From Methylomonas sp. (GTDB taxonomy: Bacteria > Pseudomonadota > Gammaproteobacteria > Methylococcales > Methylomonadaceae): 18,498 bases of DNA. The stretch lies in contig JALSLS010000202.1 of NCBI GenBank assembly GCA_026988195.1, forward strand, positions 1 through 18,498. The letters run 5' to 3'. The notes under the pieces were generated by a model that had not been told where the DNA came from, ran no database searches, and worked only from the letters and a program-made list of their open reading frames with translations. The position numbers and the translations under genes are program-made. Below, piece by piece: positions 13,575 to 18,498 of this stretch (within the stretch, counting starts at the first letter, position 1; each line of letters begins with the position of its first letter).

Positions 13575-15232
13575 AAGCTTTCCCCTTCACTTTTTGATAT
13601 CTGTTTTAGCAAATTTTGTGCAGCTTCTTTACTATCAAAACTTTCATCGGCAATTAAAATATTTTTGAGCAAGCTGATAGCTTTAGCCTCCTTACCCATT
13701 AAATATGATATTTCAGCAAGATGATATTGAATATTTTTATCAACAGGTGCCAATATTGCTGCTTTATTAAGCAAATTAAAAGCATTTTCAATATTACCTT
13801 TTTTAGCTAAAATATAGCCATAAGTATCCATAATTGCTGGAGAGTTAGGTTTGATTTTATACGCTCTCTTTGCATATTCGAAAGCATTTTCAATATTTTT
13901 TTTTGCTAATAAAACGGCCAGATTATTTAAAGCAAGTATATTATCAGGTTGAACATCGAGCATTTTTTTATAAAACACTTCGGCCTTATCAAAGTCATCA
14001 ACCTGTTCATACAAATTTGCAAGCTTAAAGTTAACAGCTAAACTTTCAACACCTATAAACTTTGATTTCTCCAACAAACTAATTGCATCCTTAACCTTAC
14101 CAAGTTTCCCCAGTATATTGGCAATAGAAACTAATGACGGGCTCTCTGGTTTCTTTTTAAATGCGTTTTCATAAGACTCAAGGGCGTCATAATATTTTTT
14201 CTGTATGATATAAATATTTGCAGCTAATTTATCTGACAGAGCATTCTCAGGCTTTTGTTTAGAAATGATATTTATGACATCTAATGCTTTAGAATAATCT
14301 CCAAATTTTGTATGTACCTTTGCTTTGACTATTAATGCTGCTAAATTGCTTGGCTCTATAGCAAGAGCCTCATGCAATAATTGAAGAGACTCATTCATAC
14401 CATCATCTTTTCTTGCTTTTAACTTTGCCAATGCAACTCTATAAATAACTTTTTTATCATTTAAATGCGACATTTTCTGCAACTCTTTTTCAGCTTTATC
14501 GCTATTTACAAGAAACAAGCTTCGTGAATAAAGTAAATGCACAATTTCTTTATCTGGGTATTTATAGGCAAATAACTTTAACATATCACTTGCTTTCTCA
14601 TGCTGCTTTTGCATCAAATATAAGTCTCTTAATAATGAAACCATTTTAAGCTCTGCATTAAAAGTTTGAGCCTTTTCAATACCATTCAACAAATATTGTT
14701 CAGCTTGTTTTTTATCTCCATCCATATCAGCCAAGACAGCCAGCATTTCATAAGCACCCATATATTTTTCATCTGCTTTTAAAGCCTTAGTCAGATAACC
14801 CCTTGCTTTTTTGTAGTGCTTTTCTGTGATGGCAATCTTAGCCAAACCTTCATATGCAACAATATTTCGCCCATTAATATCAATTGACTTTAAATAATCC
14901 TCTTGTGCTAACCTGTTATTCTTATCGATCACATATAATAGAGCACGAAAATTATAATACCTCCACTGTTTAGAGTCTTTTGCCAATAATTTATTTACCT
15001 CTTCTTTTGCTTTTTTAAATTTTCTCTCTTTCAATAATTCGATTAATGATAAATAATTTCTATCTGCACTGTCTTTAAGTGTATTTGATTTATTAAAAAA
15101 ATCCAGATTCAATTTAAATACTGAATCATCTAATAAAGAATTACCTTTATTAGATGATTCATATGAAGCAGCTAATATATTATTAAAAAAAACTTGCCCT
15201 ATAAAGATAGAGACGAAAATAATTTTTTTCAT
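13571..15232 (-). CDS. Exported TPR-repeat protein
   Basis: 553 residues. An N-terminal signal peptide (MKKIIFVSIFIGQVFFNNILAA) has no lipobox cysteine, so a periplasmic or secreted soluble protein is expected. Almost all the rest is a run of roughly a dozen tetratricopeptide repeats with the A-x-x-x-Y/L ... P pattern, for example YEGLAKIAITEKHYKKARGYL, NLYEQVDDFDKAEVFYKKML and NNLAVLLAKKNIENAFEYAK. It thus resembles the TPR proteins seen in PEP-CTERM and exopolysaccharide loci, which act as scaffolds for assembly complexes, but carries no domain that settles this. The gene overlaps the methyltransferase-like gene by 4 bp and starts 66 bp after ThiF, so the three probably share a transcript. 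A short aagg precedes the ATG. Confidence 0.85.
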   Translation of the reverse strand: MKKIIFVSIFIGQVFFNNILAASYESSNKGNSLLDDSVFKLNLDFFNKSNTLKDSADRNYLSLIELLKERKFKKAKEEVNKLLAKDSKQWRYYNFRALLYVIDKNNRLAQEDYLKSIDINGRNIVAYEGLAKIAITEKHYKKARGYLTKALKADEKYMGAYEMLAVLADMDGDKKQAEQYLLNGIEKAQTFNAELKMVSLLRDLYLMQKQHEKASDMLKLFAYKYPDKEIVHLLYSRSLFLVNSDKAEKELQKMSHLNDKKVIYRVALAKLKARKDDGMNESLQLLHEALAIEPSNLAALIVKAKVHTKFGDYSKALDVINIISKQKPENALSDKLAANIYIIQKKYYDALESYENAFKKKPESPSLVSIANILGKLGKVKDAISLLEKSKFIGVESLAVNFKLANLYEQVDDFDKAEVFYKKMLDVQPDNILALNNLAVLLAKKNIENAFEYAKRAYKIKPNSPAIMDTYGYILAKKGNIENAFNLLNKAAILAPVDKNIQYHLAEISYLMGKEAKAISLLKNILIADESFDSKEAAQNLLKQISKSEGESL

Positions 15233-15298
15233 TTTAAAACCTTATATAATTAAGTGTGTTACAAAACTTGATACTACGACTTCGACCAATAACTTACG

Positions 15299-16168
15299 TT
15301 AATTACCAAAAATAATCTTACGAGCTATAAAAATTGCTATTTGCTGGATAATATTATTATTTCCCCAAGGTCTCCAAGTCTTTTTAAACTTATTCCTAAA
15401 GGCATCAAACTGATACCCCCACGGTGCACATTGTATTTTTCCACGGTTTAATAATATTTTTAAAGCTTCTGTTGCCGTTGCTCCTGCACAAAGCTCACAA
15501 GCCATCGGTGTTGATGGACCTTTTTTGTTAACAAAATCAACTCTGCTTTTATCAACCAGATAAGGTTGATGTAAAAATGAAGGTGATAAGCCGACTAAAA
15601 AACGAATCTGCTGTTCCATGGGGTCGTGCCCTTGCAACCTAAAATACTGCTCAAAACTCATTTTACCCGGCATAAAAGTTAATAATGCGGTACCCATCCC
15701 CAAGGGTGCTGCTGTAATACAAGGGATGCCCAGCTCATAACAACGAGCAAATACTTTTTGCCTAATATCTAAAACAAAAAAATCCAGTCCATCAATATAA
15801 AGGTCAATATCTTTTAGAAATTCATCCAAGTTTTCTTCATTTATGCCATTATCAAATCGTTTTATATCTAGATCGGGGTTAATCTCATGGGCCAACCTGT
15901 CCATTGTTGCCGCTTTTTCTTTATCGATATGGGGTACTGAAGCCCCTACTTGACGATTAAAATTGGCCTGTTCAAATTTATCAAAATCTGCAATGTTAAA
16001 ATTTCCGACACCTAGCCGGGTAAGCGTGAGTAGGTGACTTCCTCCTACCCCACCCATGCCAGCAATAGCAATTCGTTTGTTCTTTAAAACCTGTTGCTCA
16101 GGCTCAGTTATCCAGCCAATATTTCTGGAAAAAGCTTCGTTATAATCAAATGTAAAATTTTCTGACAT
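15299..16168 (-). CDS. ThiF/MoeB/HesA-family E1-like adenylating enzyme
   Basis: 289 residues of a cytoplasmic E1-like fold. The nucleotide site is intact: GMGGVGG (37-43), acidic D61/D63 after the second strand, and the E1 arginine motif ANFNRQ (68-73). DGLDF follows at the expected place for metal binding. A zinc-type CELC (224-227) is present, but the second CxxC pair of MoeB/ThiF is not obvious (only C247 follows). These enzymes adenylate a C-terminal carboxylate, usually of a ubiquitin-like sulfur carrier; no ThiS/MoaD-like gene is in the window, so the substrate may be something else. aagga precedes the ATG. It is the first gene of a probable three-gene unit with the TPR and methyltransferase-like genes. 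A degenerate -24 element (tggcat near 16221-16225) lies upstream but its -12 half is poor. Confidence 0.85.
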   Translation of the reverse strand: MSENFTFDYNEAFSRNIGWITEPEQQVLKNKRIAIAGMGGVGGSHLLTLTRLGVGNFNIADFDKFEQANFNRQVGASVPHIDKEKAATMDRLAHEINPDLDIKRFDNGINEENLDEFLKDIDLYIDGLDFFVLDIRQKVFARCYELGIPCITAAPLGMGTALLTFMPGKMSFEQYFRLQGHDPMEQQIRFLVGLSPSFLHQPYLVDKSRVDFVNKKGPSTPMACELCAGATATEALKILLNRGKIQCAPWGYQFDAFRNKFKKTWRPWGNNNIIQQIAIFIARKIIFGN

Positions 16169-16240
16169 TCTTTATCCTTTTATATTATTAGATGAAAATT
16201 TATTATATCTACACATTCTATGCCATTTACTAAGACAATT

Positions 16241-16260
16241 CGCAATAAATAAACCACCCT
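16241..16260. repeat. End fragment of the GGYAACY repeat family
   Basis: cgcaataaataaaccaccct matches 16 of 20 bases of the left end of the 201-bp element (10202-10221). No partner end is found nearby, so it is a remnant, or chance. Confidence 0.35.
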
Positions 16261-16352
16261 CACGTTCCAACGCATTGCATCACTACCATTAAGTTAAGGA
16301 TTAAATTATTTGGGGTGCAGGTTTTAGAGGCTGTGAAGGTATTGGATTTTAG

Positions 16353-16396
16353 CACCCCTCTTTGGAAAAGAGGGGTGGGGGGGAGAGATTTTATTA
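16353..16396. mobile_element. Half copy of the MITE (single REP-like hairpin)
   Basis: cacccctctttggaaaagaggggt and the following gggagagattttatta correspond to one half of the MITE, in the orientation of copy C. The outer gtaaccgttca end and the other half are missing. A single hairpin without its partner suggests that each half can exist alone, or that this copy was cut by the neighbouring palindrome. Confidence 0.65.
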
Positions 16397-16444
16397 TAAA
16401 AATAAGGCTTATACTACCTAAGCATTATTTGTTTTGTAACCCGC

Positions 16445-16648
16445 CCGCCTCACTACTCCCGCATTGCTCTACCTACGTGCATAATCTACATGGGTGTAGT
16501 GAATGCAGATATTGCAGGAGCTAATATCTGTCCATGCACTAGTCGGTGCGATTAAAATAATGCTCTTTTCTCTGAAGCTATCCATTATCTTCGCGCCGAC
16601 TAGTGCATGGATGCACGTAGGTAGAGCAATGCAGGAGCAGCGAAGCGG
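16445..16648. repeat. Large multi-branched palindromic element
   Basis: Outer arms 16445-16482 and 16611-16648 pair over 38 bp with four mismatches, all transitions; the inner 22 bp are perfect. Inside are three further stem-loops set side by side: ctaca/tgtag (16486-16499), cagatatt/aatatctg (16506-16530) and a 20-bp stem with one mismatch (16531-16550 with 16592-16611), whose loop holds another 6-bp stem (ataatg/cattat). The whole can fold like a four-way junction. Overlapping short ORFs on both strands here are by-products of the symmetry. To the right, up to 16670, ggagcag...gagcactcct resembles a REP arm. It lies between the ThiF and Uma2 genes. Confidence 0.75.
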
Positions 16649-16719
16649 TGTGCCGAGGGCGAGCACTCCTATATTATCATTGTCTGCTCACAAGCTGAAT
16701 AGTTACGCGGAAACAAAAC

Positions 16720-17280
16720 TTACCTTAATTCTAACTGACTATTTGGTAGTAAAAGGGGGGTAACCTTTGTTGGTAATCTGTGTGTATTTACTACTGTATA
16801 CAGCCCTTGCATTGGTTTTTGATAAATAGTGACACTCATCTTTTGTATATTAATCAACCAAAATTCGGGTATATGAAATCGCGCATAAAGCGGTGCTTTT
16901 ATTTTCATATCATAATTTACTGTGGTATCTGATATTTCAATCAACAACAAGATATCTTCTGCACTTGGCAATAAGTCTTCATAATCATTATCTTTGGCTT
17001 TCAGTAAAGCAAAATCAGGCTCTGGTTCTGACAAATCACCGAGAATAATAGGGTTTTGCACAGATACAAGTGCCGCATCACCTATAACCCTGACTAATGT
17101 TCTGTTTAATCTATTAACATACGATGCATGTTTTGATCCAATGGGTGCCATATCAATAATCTCCCCTTCAATGAGTTCTACCCTAGCATCAAAACTTAAA
17201 ATTCCTGTTTCAGCCATTTTCTGATACGCAACCACTGAAATAGGATGCGGTGTATAGAATTTAGTCGATATATTCAGCAT
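16720..17280 (-). CDS. Uma2-family (DUF820) protein, PD-(D/E)XK fold
   Basis: 186 residues from the ATG at 17280; a TTG three codons earlier is possible but lies almost on top of the ggag. Family marks are RVELIEGEIIDMAPIGSKH (about 37-55), EPDFALL, LLIEISDTTVNYDMKIKAPLYA and EFWLIN. These make up the Uma2 endonuclease-like core, with the acidic pair and the downstream lysine of a PD-(D/E)XK site. The family is greatly expanded in cyanobacteria and other bacteria, and its biological role is not settled. The gene sits between two repeat elements, right behind MITE copy C, so it may be a mobile passenger rather than part of the ThiF unit. Confidence 0.85.
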   Translation of the reverse strand: MLNISTKFYTPHPISVVAYQKMAETGILSFDARVELIEGEIIDMAPIGSKHASYVNRLNRTLVRVIGDAALVSVQNPIILGDLSEPEPDFALLKAKDNDYEDLLPSAEDILLLIEISDTTVNYDMKIKAPLYARFHIPEFWLINIQKMSVTIYQKPMQGLYTVVNTHRLPTKVTPLLLPNSQLELR

Positions 17281-17312
17281 ATTATTCAATTCTCCAAGCC
17301 ATTAAAACCAAT

Positions 17313-17417
17313 GTAACTGTTCAGTCGTCCCCTCTTTGGAAAAGAGGGGTTAGGGGAGGTTTTAATAGACAAATCCCCCTCAATCCCCCTTTTTCAAAGG
17401 GGGAAGTCAACGGTTAC
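17313..17417. mobile_element. MITE copy C, inverted, 8-bp target duplication
   Basis: A 105-bp copy in reverse orientation to A and B. Its ends are gtaactgttca and, on the other strand, gtaaccgttga, so each has drifted slightly. A perfect 8-bp direct repeat aaaccaat flanks it (17305-17312 and 17418-17425). It starts 12 bases after the stop of the acyltransferase gene and ends 33 bases before the Uma2 ATG, so it probably separates the two genes by termination. Confidence 0.85.
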
Positions 17418-17428
17418 AAACCAATGTA

Positions 17429-18190
17429 TCATTTATCTTTAAAGTATTTAACATAATCTACTTCAACTTGTTTATACACCCAATCATACATATCTTTTAT
17501 ATCTGGTCGAATATTATTCTTTGCAGACTGAAAGGTAACAAAATAAGGGGCCCTAATCCCATGGTAATCCATATTAAACCCCACTTTCTTAAATTCTATT
17601 CCTGTTCGTTTAAGTAACCTTGGCAAAAAGGGCTCCATCATTGCAAATACATTAGTCTTATTAGTTATAGAAGTTAAAGCCCCTCCCGCTAAAAAAGCGG
17701 ATAAAGCAATTAGAGAGAATGTTCGTTGTTCTTGCTTCGAGCAATCTAAACTATCAACCCCCCCAAACCGTGTTGCAGTTTCACCTGGCCTTCTTCTAAA
17801 GGGAGTGTCCACTGCTAATCGAGAAATTTCACAAACAGTGTTTCTTTCAATATTTAATTCTTCTATTTTCTCTGTATCTAAGCTATCTTTACAGAATTTT
17901 TCTAGGGGTAATAACCCATTCTCAAACCTAGCATTTGGGGGAACCAGTCTCACACAACCAGCTACATTGCCTGAAGCTTTATGGATAATTAAACAATGTA
18001 AAGATTGCTCATCAAATTCATCTTGTTCTAACTTATTAGGAAATAAGTCTATCGCTTCATATTTAAATTCCTCACAATAAACTCGATATCTAACCGCCAA
18101 AGCCAATTTAAGCAGTTCATCATCAGTCACTAGCTTGACTTTAAAGTAACGTTCAAAATCATCGATTAGTGTTGCGGTTTTTTCACTCAT
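17429..18190 (-). CDS. PEP-CTERM/exosortase-associated N-acyltransferase (FeeM/LuxI-like)
   Basis: 253 residues from the ATG at 18190, chosen because agga stands 5 bases before it; the ATG two codons upstream overlaps that site. The fold is that of the autoinducer-synthase/N-acyl amino acid synthase group: RYRVYCEEF (34-42), a conserved CVRLVPP strand (79-85), LPLEKF, and the EISRLAV motif (121-127) followed by a basic FRRR. The closest described family is the acyltransferase associated with PEP-CTERM/exosortase systems, which resembles LuxI but is not linked to a LuxR. By analogy with FeeM it would join an acyl chain from acyl-ACP to an amine, perhaps an amino acid. The product is unknown. 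No LuxR-type regulator is near; the PEP-CTERM gene at 11339 fits the family's usual context. Confidence 0.85.
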   Translation of the reverse strand: MSEKTATLIDDFERYFKVKLVTDDELLKLALAVRYRVYCEEFKYEAIDLFPNKLEQDEFDEQSLHCLIIHKASGNVAGCVRLVPPNARFENGLLPLEKFCKDSLDTEKIEELNIERNTVCEISRLAVDTPFRRRPGETATRFGGVDSLDCSKQEQRTFSLIALSAFLAGGALTSITNKTNVFAMMEPFLPRLLKRTGIEFKKVGFNMDYHGIRAPYFVTFQSAKNNIRPDIKDMYDWVYKQVEVDYVKYFKDK

Positions 18191-18498
18191 AAGCATCCTA
18201 TAAATCTATTACCTGATTTATTCCTTTATACAAAACAAAGTTTAAAAAACTTACTTCCTAAATATTTTTTAATATTAGGTGCTTTTAAGCCTAGGCCATA
18301 AAGGATTCCACAGTATGTTTTACTTTGTTTAATCGTTTTAATGGTAGTATTAGGTAACCTTTTATAAAATAACTAACCCTAAAAAAGGAGAGGGTAGCAT
18401 CTAAATATATAGCGGTCACCACTCACCTGAACCTGCTAAATTAGGTTAAAATACTTATTCTGCACTAAACCAGCTCGGCTAGATACTCTTCTTTTACT
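18191..18498. other. Intergenic stretch upstream of the acyltransferase
   Basis: 308 bp, AT-rich, without a convincing gene on either strand. It holds the acyltransferase leader and presumably its promoter, but I see no -10/-35 pair or -24/-12 site that stands out. Small dyads occur (aaatattttttaatatt near 18260; acctgctaaattaggt near 18434) with no clear role. Confidence 0.4.

Noticed and set aside
16210..16226. Possible sigma-54 promoter for the ThiF gene
   Set aside because: The -24 half (tggcat) is fair but the -12 half has GT instead of GC and only 9 of 14 positions agree; too weak to list as a promoter.
16315..16763. Three short ORFs on both strands around the palindrome
   Set aside because: They are by-products of the symmetric repeat; the peptides on opposite strands repeat the same words (HALVGA), as expected from an inverted repeat.
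16994..18080. Plus-strand ORFs opposite Uma2 and the acyltransferase
   Set aside because: Antisense shadows of genes with recognisable motifs; no start signals.

Overview
The window reads as chromosomal DNA of an AT-rich gammaproteobacterium. It carries a NarK-type nitrate transporter under an NtrC/sigma-54 style promoter, a PEP-CTERM protein under its own sigma-54 style promoter, a LuxI-like PEP-CTERM-associated acyltransferase and many REP/MITE-type repeats. A methanotroph (Methylococcales) or a Thiotrichales-like sulfur bacterium would fit. That placement is inference from gene families; no marker gene in the window decides it. All but two of the intact genes lie on the minus strand.

Left part (1-5672): the end of a DUF962/Mpo1-like gene converges on a fused PP2C phosphatase / Ser-Thr kinase. 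Upstream of the kinase is the nitrate transporter narK. Between the two lies a nest of repeats: a 103-bp MITE inserted, with an 8-bp target duplication, inside an older REP pair. The narK-pgi intergenic region holds a sigma-54 promoter-like site and an NtrC-type dyad pointing at narK. pgi (glucose-6-phosphate isomerase) runs the other way.

Middle (5819-12325): a second MITE copy is followed by a coupled pair, a LolA-like outer-membrane lipoprotein-sorting protein and an MMPL/RND permease. Next comes a repeat graveyard of about 2 kb. It contains a REP-associated tyrosine transposase (RAYT), two homologous small ORFs, a 201-bp inverted-repeat element, the C-terminal piece of an IS4-type transposase, and several copies of a short motif (gctctgacccctta) that sits at fragment borders. 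A PEP-CTERM surface protein with a strong terminator and a sigma-54 promoter ends this section.

Right part (12786-18190): this is a minus-strand series. In transcription order it holds a PEP-CTERM-associated N-acyltransferase (FeeM/LuxI-like), a Uma2-family protein, a ThiF/E1-like adenylating enzyme, a secreted TPR protein, and a methyltransferase-like protein with membrane segments that overlaps the TPR gene by 4 bp. MITEs and a large multi-branched palindrome have invaded between the acyltransferase and ThiF. The acyltransferase, E1-like enzyme, TPR protein and membrane methyltransferase are the best candidate for an uncharacterised pathway. One guess is synthesis and modification of an N-acyl amino acid or a surface lipid linked to the exosortase system. 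No exosortase or ubiquitin-like partner is visible, so this stays a hypothesis.

The repeats are the best-supported novelty. Two of three full MITE copies have perfect 8-bp target duplications and GTAA-starting ends, which fits mobilisation in trans by an IS66-type transposase. Each half of the element is itself a REP-like hairpin.
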